The notes under the pieces: generated by a model
Seen by the model: only the letters and a program-made list of their open reading frames with translations
The model's database searches: none
What the model was told of the DNA's origin: nothing
Made by a program: the position numbers and the translations under genes
Shown here: piece after piece, positions 1-12,420 of the stretch
Numbering within the stretch: the stretch's first letter is position 1
Layout of the letters: every line of letters begins with the position of its first letter
Assembly: GCA_023055355.1 (NCBI GenBank)
Contig: JALJCS010000002.1
Coordinates: 7,712,001-7,776,000, forward strand
Source of the DNA: Agelaius tricolor
Lineage: Eukaryota > Chordata > Aves > Passeriformes > Icteridae
Reading direction: 5' to 3'
DNA: 64,000 nt

Positions 1-2804
1 AGGCCATGCCCACTGTGACAGCAGCGTAAGGAAGGCTTTTCAAAGTGTTGTATTAAACCAGAAACAACTGTACCTGAACACTGGAAAACAAGCTTAAAAA
101 TCTGCTCAGATTTCTCACATTTAAGGTTACTCATGAGTTGGAGAGTTGTGGGAGGTGGTATTAAGACACCAGAATGTTTATTACTTGTTAAACAAAAAAG
201 GTATTTCCATCCAGCAAGAAGAAGCTTTCAGAAGTCAAAGTCCAGAGAAATCAACTTTTGTGAATGCATAGCACAACCCCAACTCTATACCAAGCCAGTC
301 TGTGTGTGACTTACAAGGCAGTTTTTCACCACTGAAAATAAGCTTTAGCACATTTTGGTTATCCATATTGGCAAAAACCCAACTAAACTAGCAAACTAAA
401 AGTGAACATAAAGTACATGTTCCCAAAGAAGGAGTATGTAGGGAGACAAGATTTTTTAATTGAAATAGAACATACATTACAGCTCACTTGAGCAGGCTGA
501 GAATGAACCCGAAGCAGTAGCTGCTCACAAAATTACTGGAAGAATCCAAATAACAGAAAATAGAATTTTCCTCAAACTAAAATATATTAATTACTTTTTT
601 TCCATAAAGAAAAATATTCCATTCATTGACAACGAGAAAAATTAGCAGAAGCAGCTATCAGATACCAAACTGTACCTTCTGAACCTGCCTACCTGCCACC
701 ACATGCAAGTGACCTTGCTAGGCTGACCTAGAAGACATCTGTAGAATGTTTCTAGAAAAAAGAAAAAAATTACTAATACACAAATTATTCCTTTTTATCT
801 AATCTAGTGGTAACTTGATTGCTGTGATGGGGAATTACACAGCTAAATGACACCTTGTTCTTACTTTGACTGGAAAAAGAGGAGGCTGGTACACCTTACT
901 AGCTACATGGGCAGGATCATGGGAACAAGCTCAGGAGAGTGTTTTTTCTTTTTCCCCTTTTTCACGTATCAGGCAAAATAGAGGGCACATACTTACTCAT
1001 TAAAAAAATATGTCATGCTCTCTGCTCAGAGCGTGCCACTTCCTCCACACGGCCCTAGTTTGGCTCTCTCCCACACAGACATGCTGCACCTTCACAGTTT
1101 TCTCCCACTCTGACTATGCCACTCTGTGGCATGGGGTCCCCCCCAGCAAAAGCAACAAGAGCACCATCATAATGGAACTTCCTGCCAGAAGGTACATTTT
1201 TAGAGACACAGGAACTACAGCACACCTAAGGGTCCTTCTGGCATATGACCTTGAGCACAAGACAATTTGCTTCTCGCTGTGCATCACCTCAGGCAGTAGC
1301 ACTGAAATGAACTCTAGTGTAAATATCACCTCCCACTGCCCTACTCAGAGGGATTGTGGTCAAATGGCAATATGATCTTGGGAAAGGTAAGTAGATACAT
1401 TAAAATCTTACGGTAAGTTAAATTGTGTATTGTGTTTCTGGAAAACATTTCATGCCAATCTCATAGAATCAGTTATTTCAACTGAGCCCGCTGATCTCAG
1501 CCTTGGCTCAGCTGGGTCTGTGCACATCAATAGTGGTGGCACACAAGAACACAATTATGTGACTGACAATCACACACCTCAATCAACAGCTATTATACCA
1601 CTGCTATCAAGAAACCTAGAGTTCCTCAAACTGTTCAAGAATGGGTTTTATGATAAGGACACTTGAAAGTTTTCTAACACTAGTGGAATTACTATGCGAC
1701 ATTTATTAAACTAGGGTGCAGGTATACTTCACCATTAATTTCAGACTTGGATGCAAATTGCTGTCACTAAAAAGACCTACACTGAATTCAGTTGCTATGT
1801 AATCAAATTAAAGTTCCAAATTATTCACATTATTATTCTGATTACCATTTCATCCACATTCTTATCGTTCCCAGCAGGACTACTGTTTTTTTAGGAGAGG
1901 AGAAATATTGTAAACTATATCAGCAGAGACAACCATTCAACTCGCTCCAACCCTTTCTTCAGCATCTCCTGCAGCTTTGCTTAGGTTGCCTGCAGGCCAG
2001 TTAGTAGCTCTATGTGAATAATATTCTTGTCCATTCCACTATACAACAAGTGCATGCAATGAGATTCAAGTATTAGGACTCCTGTTCAAAGCAGATTGCA
2101 CAAAACATGCATTTGGAAAGCAAGAGCTCCAACACCTATGCAGTACTAAATGGCTTTATCAATATATAATTCCACTCTTATTTCTGTGAACTTTCCCCTA
2201 CATATTGTTGAAGTCTAAAACTTTTTGCCTTTCATACTAAAGGCCTCAAAGTTTATCTGGGAGCATGCTGTAATTCTTTGTCGATCTGAACTAGATGTTT
2301 TCCATTTCACTCTGAATTAAATTTTTAAAGGAAGTTATCATGGAACTTGAAAACTGTGAACTGCTTCAGGAATTGAGTCAGTTGTCCTTCCCTATACTCC
2401 AAGGTAGTGGCAAAATACTTAGGATAAAGAAGAGAAACAAACTTCAAAGATAAATGTCAAGTCTTATGGATGCAGGATACACTCACTGTAGCAGTACAGT
2501 TATTAAAAATAAAGTTTTCCTGAGTACGTTTAAAGATACCTAAAAAACACTACTAAGTCCTGCCACAGGGCAATTTACCTAAAAGTTTACTCTAAATGCA
2601 CTGTTAAGCCTCTCTCTCAACAAACAAGATTTACTCAAACACAATGTCTTCACAGCATTGAGAACTCACTTGTTTTTGTTTTTTTTTTGCTTGCTTTATG
2701 TGGAGCTAGCACTTATTTTATTTGGTCTCCCCCCAGTCTTGCTAAGTGCAGGTAGGGTATTGACATCAGAAATACACTGTCCTCCTGGGTAGGGCCCCCC
2801 AGTA

Positions 2805-2844
2805 TCACATCCAAAATGCACTGCTCACATCCAAAATGCACTGC
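2805..2844. repeat. Two-copy 20-base tandem duplication
   Basis: The unit tcacatccaaaatgcactgc occurs at 2805-2824 and again immediately at 2825-2844 with no difference. It is most simply a recent replication-slippage duplication. Confidence 0.9.
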
Positions 2845-3140
2845 TCGGCACCTTACTCTCCATTTCCATACATAACATCAAATTAGAGGGAAGGAAAAAA
2901 ATAAAAGAAGAAAAATCAACCAACCAAATGCCCCACACAACTTCAAGACAAGGAAAAAACCCCCAAATAACTGACAAAGTAATAGGAATAAATGCATAAA
3001 TGAAGACAACTGCCAGCTATTGAAATAGTTAGTCAAAAGACTGCAGTTATGCTTTACAGTACCTCTGAAGGCTTAGTGTGCCATTATGTCTCTGCAGAGG
3101 CTGTGTCAGAGCAACAGCTGTGGAGATTAAAATGCATGTT

Positions 3141-3154
3141 CTCTCTCTCTCTCT
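3141..3154. repeat. CT dinucleotide microsatellite
   Basis: Seven consecutive CT units, followed by a short pyrimidine-rich stretch. Confidence 0.85.
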
Positions 3155-4187
3155 TCCCCCTCCCAAAATACTGTAGAGGGGTAAGCCCAAAATCAGAGCA
3201 ACAGGCCCTCCTGGTGCCCCCTAAAGAGAAGCAGTATTAGGAAGGAGCATTAGAATCCCCATCTCACTTGATGGCTTGCAGCATTAGCTATACACCCTGC
3301 ACCTAGCAATGATTGCTTCCTGAGCAGATGCAGTTAAGAGGAAAAAGGCTTTTCCCTGCCCTCCTACACCTGCCTACAAACCTGAGTGACCTGCCACTTG
3401 GCCTCTCTCTCTTGGCTGAATGATCCTAGCCTCTTTATCTATTTGTAACCAACATTTTTACCATTTGTGTGGTGTTAAAGAAAATAAGAGGTGGTCTCCC
3501 TGTACAAAAAACCAAAAAAAGAAACAAACAAAAACCTACCAAAAAACCCCAGGCGAGAAATATTTATTTTCATAAATTACCATATCCTTATGAAAACCTG
3601 AAATTAATATTAATGGAGGGGAGGAGTACTTGTGCTAACAGCTTGAGGATGATTTTTTACTTTCACTTGAAAGCACTCTTCTAAATCTAACACAAATTCA
3701 GAAAAAGGGGAAAAAAGTTAGTGATTGGTTCTTCTCTATGAGACTTTAAATGAAGTTTATCTGTGCAATTATAAATGGCATAAATTACAAGTTTTCCTCA
3801 GTGAAGGTTCATTTTCCAAGATGCACCCTGTCAAAATTAAATGTAATAAACAGCATTTTTTTCAATTCCAGAGAGAAATAAATTAGAATTTGGCATGAAA
3901 TTACAACTTTCCATGTGAAAAAAATGACAGTGTTTGAGCCTCTAACCTTTCCCTAATGAAAGCTGTATTACATCATCCTTAAATCTATATAGAGGCAATA
4001 ACATATTTCCCTGGCATTTTTAATGACATTCACATGATGTTTCAGTTCCCCCGTATTATTTAAGATACGCAGAGAACGCTTCAGTCTCTGAGAAGGGCCA
4101 GGCTGGCATTTCTGCTCTGGTATTTTGGTTCAAGTGATCATTTTCGTTTTGATAAAACACATATTGATGATGATCCCTTCCATACTT

Positions 4188-4448
4188 CACAGAATATGCT
4201 CAGTTGGAAGGGACCCACAGGAATCACTGAGTCCAACCCTTAGCCCTGAACAGCACCATCCCCAAGAATCACACCATGTGATTCTCACATGTGGACAATG
4301 TGAAAGCATTGTCCAAAAGCTTCTTGAACTCTGTCAGGCTTGGTGCTGTGACCACTTCCCTGGGGAGCCTGTTCCAATGCCCATCCACCTTCTGGGTGAA
4401 AAACTTTTCCTAATGCCCAACCCAAACCTTCCCTGACACAACTTGTAG
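4188..4448 (-). mobile_element. CR1 LINE fragment, 3' end
   Basis: It starts at the left with cacagaatatgctcagttgg, the reverse complement of a CR1 3' terminus. It continues through gggacccacaggaatca, gagtccaaccct, the ttgaactctgtcaggcttgg block and cctggggagcctgttccaatg. This is the usual order of the CR1 3' region read backwards, so the element is on the minus strand. It is 5'-truncated near 4448, as most CR1 copies are, and has no coding capacity. Confidence 0.85.
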
Positions 4449-7400
4449 CAGACTTCACAGCAGTAAAGGACTGGTCTCAGCAGAAATAGGTTGGTGTCCA
4501 AATGTAGTTAGTTCTTTTTAAAGAATTCAAACTTCCTCTTCAAGGACAGCCCTTGGGGCAGCTCTTGAGCTCTTCAGAAAAGGCAGCACAGGTAATTGTT
4601 ATGACATCCAGAGAGAATTTCCCAATTCCTGGACAAGGAGTGCATGGAAATGTCCTCTCAACTACTCATCTGTGTGTAACACTCATCAAAAAACACGCTA
4701 ATGAGGAGTCAGAGACCATCAGTATTTCTCAAGTGACAGTGGCAACAGGTACAAAATTGAGTGACAGAAACAACAGCTGTGCGAGAGGATGTCCTCCTAG
4801 AGGGCAGCACATACACACACTCCTAAAAGCTGCCAAGAAAATGACATGGAAAAGGTAAAACACCTTGGTTATTAAATATAATCTGGGCTTTATTTAGTTT
4901 ATAATCACCTTTGCTGGAGATTGCACCCGGAATATGAACGATTTCTTCATGGTACACCATATGTTCCCGGACTGTACTAAGACCCTGATATGGTGGATCA
5001 GGATGAGAATCCAAGATGAGCAGATGAATGCTGAAAGGAAGACAGATTATAGCAGCCCGCTCTCTCAGAACATGACATTATGAGAAGCAAGTAATTTTTG
5101 TCACAGGTAGCAAAAACATTAACTCTCAGGGGTAGAGGAATGAAGATCGAAATATTAAGATCCAAAAATAAACCCAGCATGAACTAAACCACAGAGATAT
5201 TGCCAAGAAGTTAGTTCTACTTTACACTGATATTTCTTAATTTGCTTAAGTTTATCCAATGTCCTGAGTAAACAACTTTGATCATATACATTGTGCAAAA
5301 GCTGCTTACCCATGTGATTAAGTTTTTTGTAGTATTTCTCTGCTTCCCTGCTGAAACTTTTTATAAAACCAGATGGAAAATCTAAAGATTTATTTATATT
5401 ATAAATTGTTATTACATTGAAAAGATTATTGAAGAATTGCCAGAGAAGGTGGAATTCTTGCTAAGAAAACATTGCTTCTGTCACTGCTCATGAAAAATGA
5501 CTGAAAGAGTTCATGAATACATCAAAGTGTTCTGGCTCCTGTTTTCTTGATGATTTTTTGCATGTTCCATTCCAGACTCAACTTCATTTCCCCAAATCTT
5601 TTTTGACTGATAGCAGTCTGTACAGTTTAATAGATATAAGTTTTTTTCCTCAAAGAAAGTGAGTATATGTAGACAGCTCTGCTGGAAAACAAATCTTACA
5701 TATCCAGAACATTCAGGTTATTCAAGCCAATAATCAATGATGCAATATCATACTTCAAGTTATTTACTTGACATAATTAGAACTATTAGTATAGTCTGCT
5801 CGATCTTTTAAGAAAAGTCACAGAACAGATATTTTGAAGCTGTGAAATATCAAGGAAACACAGTTTCTGAAATAGACTTTTATCTTTTTTTTGGTGGGCA
5901 ACTAGTGTGAATAACTAGAACAAGAATAACTACAGAGCTTTGAGGGAAAAAGCAGAAAACATGAGAGCCCAGGGGATGACCTCATTGATGGGAAAAGCCT
6001 GGATAGGTGTGGATGCACATTGAGAATGAACAACAAGCTCTGCAGCCAGTGTTACAAGCTGTGCTTTGGCTTTCACAGCCCAGGATCCCTCTTTAAGGAA
6101 GAAGAGCTGAAAGACAGAATCCATTTGACAAAGTAGGGTAAAAGGACCTTTGCCAAAAGGCTTGCAGATCGAGTGCAGAGGATTTTAAGCTGGATACATG
6201 TGGGACACTGAGAATAGCCTGCAGGTCAGTGAAAGACTGGAAGTAAAGGGGAGTTAAGTTACATAGGGCAGGGTGATGGGAGCCAAAGAGCCCTCAGTTG
6301 GGGTAAAACATGTTGAAAGGGGGCCATCTCATATGCTGGTACACAACTGCACAGTGCCTGTGTGCCACAGCTCTGCAAAGGATGGGTGTAGGCAAATGAA
6401 TACAGCAAATGAATCTGAACCTCCTGCAGTTTGATTGCATATTCAAAGAGAAAAACTCAATTTTTAAGTATAAAAATGCATAAAGTAGAAAGTGCACCTA
6501 GGTTGAACTTTTGCAGTATATTCAAGTTTGCATTTGTCTATCTTGATATGGGCTCTCCTTTATGATGCAAATGTTTGCAGCCAAATATTCTTCAAATATT
6601 TCCCCCTTTCTTATTCACCTTAGCAGTCATGAGATCTCATCCCTAAGCTTGACTTCATGATGAACTGTTATCTTTTCTTCACTACTCAGTAGATTTTTGC
6701 CTTTAAGAGTGGGCTAACGTACATGAATTTGCAAAGGCGTGCTATCCCCAGCCTCTGATTCAGACTAAGGAGGTGTTACTTTTGTGTTCATTAAACCACT
6801 TTTTTTAAAATTAATTTTAATTTATGTACACATGGTCTTCTGCTGTGGATTCCAACTGCCAGAACATAAATTTACCAAAATTTTGTTACAAGTTCTTCTG
6901 GTAATGAAACACAAACAAAATCAAATGCACAAGAAAAGAAAAATCTGACATTTTACCATGAAGGGATCCAAGCAAAGTAAGAGAGAATTATTTAATGAGA
7001 GAACTCTGTATTCTTTCTTCTTGGAGAATACAATTCTCTGCACACTTTGATGAATTAGTGAGAGTTTATGCATGGTGAATGGACAGAGATGAACGTGCAA
7101 ACAGGATTAATGAATCTTCCGCAAAGGGAAAGCACAGAGATCCCGAAAGCTTTACCATGTCAGTTAGGGAAGACACACATTATCACATTGTACTTATAAT
7201 TCATACTCTCTATGCTCAAACCCATCTTGGCAGTCACAGCAGGAAGCTTGCCTGGCAGGTAATATATGAGCTCTGAGATGGCACCTGAGACTCTCTGGAG
7301 ACTTTTGCTCTCCTTAAAGGAAATGCAAGCCTTTTTTTTTTCCCCCCAAAAGAATACTGGAAGCATGAGAGCAGGGATCACTCAAAATGAGCAGAGATTG

Positions 7401-10400
7401 CTCCCCATGACCACAGAAGATAATGCCAAAGCATTTAAGCATTAGAGATGTTTAACTTTGCAAGGTGCTTTCTGGGGGTGTAGAGGGTGGAGCAGGAGAA
7501 GAAAGGGAATGAGGAATATGCTTACGTTTCAAGCTTAAAAATTACTGATTCAATCAAATATCTAAATTTGGGGATTCTGAAGCATACTGTATGGACATAT
7601 GTGCTGTCAGCTGCAAACTACTCCTACAGCACTAGGAGTTGAGCGCAGCACCATATGTTATGCCAAGATTACTGATCTTCATTAAATATGAAAGAAGATT
7701 TCCAATTTTAATCTTAATTTTCAATCATTATTTTATTTGGCAGTCTAAACACAATGATGACAGCCAGTATCTTGATTCTATCTCTGCACCTGCTGCAGGT
7801 ACATTCACTCTCACATCCTCCCTCTTCCTTTCAAAACTAAAGGGGAAAAAAAGAGAAACCTTGAGACTGAGCAAGCCCTAAGGATTTTGCTAGGCACGAA
7901 CACTGAGGTCATAAATCCCTCTGCTTCCCTACAAGAAGCTATGATGGATAGTAGGCTGCGACTTGAGGACTTTAAAGAAAGAAGTCAGTCTTTAAAGTGA
8001 AAGTCGTGAGTAAAGTCGTGACTGCGTTAGCAGAGGTTATTTATTACCTGTATCAAGCAGGGCAATCCTATGAAAGAGCTGGCTAACCCACCTCTTCTCA
8101 CATTCTGACTAGCAAAAGGATGAGAGAGGAATGGGAAATCTGTGAACATTCATTGGCCTTCTTGTATCTCCCCAGGGATGGGTAAACAGGCAAGGTGAAA
8201 CATGTAAAAGAAGATTGCAGTGTCTCAGCTCCAGGTCCATGTGTGCCAACACCACAAAACATGATGGAAATTACTTAATCCCATCCCTGAACAAATAGTA
8301 GATGTGAAACAATGGTGTGAAAAAGAGGAGAGTTTCCTCTGCTCCCTATGTAGCATGGTGGGATTGCTATCTTTGGTTGGAGCAATGTGAGAAGTTGCAA
8401 TTCCAGTTAATTTTAAGAGACCAGACTAGTGCTACCAGTCATATTTTATATTTTATTACTTACAGGAGACTGAATTTTCTAAATTGTTAAAATGAGGAAC
8501 AAAAAATGATTGCAGCAGATAAAGCCTTTACAAGGACACACAAGTAAGTATTTACAATAGGGATTTACAATGAAAAAAGCAAACACACAAGAGAGAAGCA
8601 CCTAAGGCCGCAGTAAATGGTTACCCCTTCAAAATGAGTCATCTGTAGAGAGACTAAGAAGCAATGAAGTTTCAATGGAAGCAATGCAAGTCATGTTCCA
8701 CTAAGAAACAAATATGAAACTCAGCTGTAAAAGTGAACATGACTTTTCCTGTGAGGTGGAGACTGATGCTTGTCTCCTGGTTGCTTTCACCTGTATAAAC
8801 AAAGAGGGTATCATTCTCTGGGGGTGCCTGTACAGCAGCTCCATGGCCACTGCAACTTCTCCCACAGCAAAATCCCAAGCCACTCATTACTTGTCCACAT
8901 GTACATGTTCCGTACTTGCATGAATCCTTTTGGATCTATTTCCACATCTTCTGTGAGTGTCACACTATTTTCTTTTCCTAAGAGAAAGAGCCCAAAACCT
9001 TTTAGTCTTTATTACAAATAACAACTCCTAGGTGCGCAGGAAACAGTGGGAATGTGTATGTACATAGCAGAGCAGCTGGCAGTACAGTGCACAGAATGCC
9101 AAGGTAATGCTCATGTAGTCACTGGATCTGAGGAAGGGCTTCTGCACCCCTACTTCAGTAACCACTCTGCCCTTCCCATTTCCCTTGTCTCTGATGTCTA
9201 AAGTAACCCCAAGCAATCAACCATATCTAATTATGTTTTGGTTTGTAACCAGCCTAGATAATTCATGTAGTCTACCAGATTAATGGCTTTCATTCTCTTT
9301 CACTCTGAGGTGCATAGTTTCTGCAGTTGTATGATCTGTCTCCCTAACATAATTTTTACTTCATTTAGCAGAAGATTTAAGACATCTTCCATCTTCCATT
9401 TCTTATGAAACCTCCTCTCAATTTACATGTAATAGCCTGCATTTCAGAATGTCAAGATCAGCAGCAAAAGAGTACATTTTTCTATTGGAAATTATGTAAC
9501 ACCTGCTAGTAACAGTGAAGGCAAAGGGATGTATACATCCACAAACTTCTTGTTTATTTTCTTACCAGCTCCTCAGGATTCTTCAGGTAATAATACCCAG
9601 ACAGAGCAGCACCAGGTTATGAAACATCACTGTGCGTCCCAGCCTTCCATTCAAAACAAAACTCACTTTTTAATACAGCTGGGTCATTAGCCTACTGTAA
9701 CTGGAGTCACTATCAGGGTCCTGTTAACAGTATAGCCAGGGCACTGCTAGCCAACATACAACAGCTGGCAGTGCAAGGTCAAATACAGTAAGCACTGAGC
9801 TGTGAAGAACCATTTATTCTATTTGCTTAATGACATGCTGAGCTTCTGGTACCTCCTGGAAAGTGGCATCCCCTTTTCAGTCAGTTTGTGCTAGCTCTAC
9901 CACTGTGCAACTTAATTAGAGAGCAATTTTGCATGAAATAGCTCTTGCAGCTTAGGCAGGGCTGGAGTGCAGGTAGGTCAGTAGCTGCTGTGCCACTTGG
10001 AAAACCAGCCATGACAGCTACCATCAACCCAAAAATAGCGCTGCTGGGCCAGCACCATGCCTTCTTGGTGGCAGTTGAATTATTCCACACTCTTATTTTA
10101 CTTGTCATAAAGCAAAGCAGGCAAATATTTCTATCCAATATATCTCAGACTGTCAGACCATTAAGGTGCCTGCACACACCTGACATCTCAGACAGATGTA
10201 ATTTCTAAGAAAGCTGCCATTTTGCACATGAATTTAGGACATTTGTGTGTGTTTGTACACAGGCAAAATGCAACTTAAGATGTACATGGCCAACTCCTCC
10301 TGCTTTTTTAGTGCAGTGAGAAAACTCAATGTTTTAGCAAAGCCTGACTAGACCAGAGCAAGGAGCCAGTTCAGTTCTAAAAGTGAAAATCTAGCTGAAC

Positions 10401-11938
10401 TTTTATGTTGGATTCTTGATGGCAAGCTTGTGTGAAGAGATGAACATCTTGTTCAGTGAACACTGATTGGAGCTTTTGAGCTCTGCATGTCCAAATCACA
10501 TACAGGGCACTCTGGTGGTGGTGACTAACAGGTATTACATTGCCTGAGGGATGCTGCATCATGAAATCCACAAGAGAGATGCCACAAACTGAACAGGCAA
10601 AGACATAAAATAACACTACAGGCAATTTCTTCTGGTTGGAACTGAAGCATCACACCACTAAGGAATCAGACCATCACTTCTCTGGTCTGTTGAGAAAGAA
10701 AAGTCTCCTTTTCTAGGTCTGTGTTTTTGAGCAACCACACTGGTTTGAGTTGGGGTTTTTCTTTCGTTTTAAATCAAGCACATGCTGTATGCTGCTTCCT
10801 GATGTCTTCCAGGCATAAAAGTTGCCCAGTGGGATCAGACGCAGCAATTCTAAGTATAAGAAAATTTTCCGGGAAGAACATGACAGGAATATTAATTTTA
10901 AGTAACAATTATATGCACATTTTCTAGCAGAGGTGACTGTGGGAACAGACAACAAAAGCATTCCTGATTCTCTAAAGTCTGTTTGTTGAGTCACACATGG
11001 AGGGGGAAGGCTCTCAGATGTGTTTTTAAGTAAACTATCACTGTCATATTCCCTGTGAGAAGACTAAAAATATGATTATATTAATAATGAGGATGATAGC
11101 AAAGACAACAAAAACAATGGTCTGACCCACAGCTTTTGATGCCTGGCTGTAGTCATAGAGGCTCGAGCTCTGAAGGGTCTGGTGGGTGATATGGCAAATA
11201 TTTGTGCAGTACAGATGTGATCATTTGGTTTCTATACCGGAGCACTGACTCCTTTGATTTTAGCAGCTGGAGACAAATCGCTAAGCACATTGACACGCAC
11301 TGTATCTTTGTAGTAAGATCTTCAAAGGACTCCTGCAGGTTAGTCTGGCTTTTCTCCTCTCAGCTTAATTCTAGCATTTTTGTAATCAGTCTGTGTTTTT
11401 CCACATGGCTTCCCAGCAGATCAGCTGAAGACAGATGCAAAGATAATTCTCAAACAGGCTGACCGACATGCAGTATGCAGGCTATGGCTCTAGATAGGGC
11501 TCCTCAAGTAAGCTTTTTAACACTTTGAGAAGAACAGAGACTTATCCCAAATTTTCAATTCTCCTTCAAAACTACAGAAGTATGTTGAATAAATCCAAAG
11601 GATGAATCTACTCTCTCTCCACCACTGCCTTTCCTTCATTTTCTATTGACAGTCTCAGATGATGGTTATCCAGTTGAAAGGCTTCTGCTCCCTACTGAAA
11701 CTTTTAATCATCAGCTGGAGTATTGTCCTACCAGACAACTCATTTTCACAGAATGTGTTTACTCTGTAGCATCAGATGGATGACACCCACATTTCCTCAT
11801 TCCTATTTTTAAACATATTTACTAACACTTCAAGGTAAAACAGCAATCCAGGAGGACACACTTAGACTGTCAGAATCACAGCAGATATTATGCTTGTACC
11901 TGGTGTTTCCTGTGTAACACTTTGCAAAAAGTCAAAAT
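4449..11938. other. Intron-like sequence, no gene recognised
   Basis: AT-rich non-coding DNA. The open frames are short, have no recognisable domains and overlap on both strands, as expected by chance. A small 12-base-spaced repeat of aaagtcgtga is present at 8000-8021. No RNA gene, transposon or exon could be supported. Confidence 0.45.
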
Positions 11939-11988
11939 TCATAGAATCATAAAATATCCTGAGTTGAAAGGGACCCAGTCAACTCCAC
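11939..11988 (-). mobile_element. Very short CR1 3' remnant
   Basis: It reads tcatagaatcataaaatatc, then ctgagttgaaagggaccca, the minus-orientation terminus of CR1. The block that normally follows (ggatcatcgagtccaac) is reduced to gtcaactcc. Only about 50 bases remain. Confidence 0.7.
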
Positions 11989-12349
11989 AGCAACCATTTT
12001 TTCTGTGGCATCCCCATTATCATGGCAATCTGCTGGTTCTTGCTAATTAACTTTTTAATTAAAGTAGATGATTTTCACTTAGCCTTCTTCCTCCACTTTG
12101 AGTTCCAAGATGATTGTTCCCCCCTTGGTTCAAGCAAAAGCAGCCTCAGGACTACCTGCCTTGGTCTGCTGGTAGTTATGTGTGATCAGGGATGCAGCCT
12201 CCATCGGAAAGTCACTTTAGCAATCTTTGTTTTGCTCCTGCAGGGAGAGCATCAGCATAAATACCTTGAAACCTTGCACTAACTGGGACTTGGCACAGCA
12301 AAATCATGTCTTCTATAGGTGAAAGTCTCTGCACTATTCCAGCAGCACC

Positions 12350-12420
12350 GAATCACAATAGTTTGAGTTGGAAGGGACCTTTAAAGGTCAAGAAGGATCC
12401 TTTAAAGGTGCTGAGGTCAA
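12350..12420 (-). mobile_element. Short CR1 3' remnant with internal duplication
   Basis: gaatcacaatagtttgagtt followed by ggaagggacctttaaaggtc is the reverse of a CR1 3' end. The segment cctttaaaggt occurs twice (12378-12388 and 12399-12409), which suggests a small duplication after insertion. Confidence 0.65.

Larger units (their letters stand above)
1..4187. other. Intron-like sequence, no gene recognised
   Basis: AT-rich DNA with many stop codons in all frames; the open frames are short and have unrelated low-information composition. It holds a 20-base tandem duplication at 2805-2844 and a short CT repeat at 3141-3154. I saw no splice-bounded exon from a family I know. By position it would be part of the intron downstream of exon A. 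Confidence 0.5.

Noticed and set aside
1010..1375. 121-residue plus-strand open frame
   Set aside because: No domain, no signal of a known family, and an ordinary AT-rich intron setting.
2850..2885. Reverse-strand WKWR-like codons that might belong to the PHACTR RPEL-linked basic block
   Set aside because: The flanking residues do not match the expected KPWKWRKKK context, so this is coincidence.
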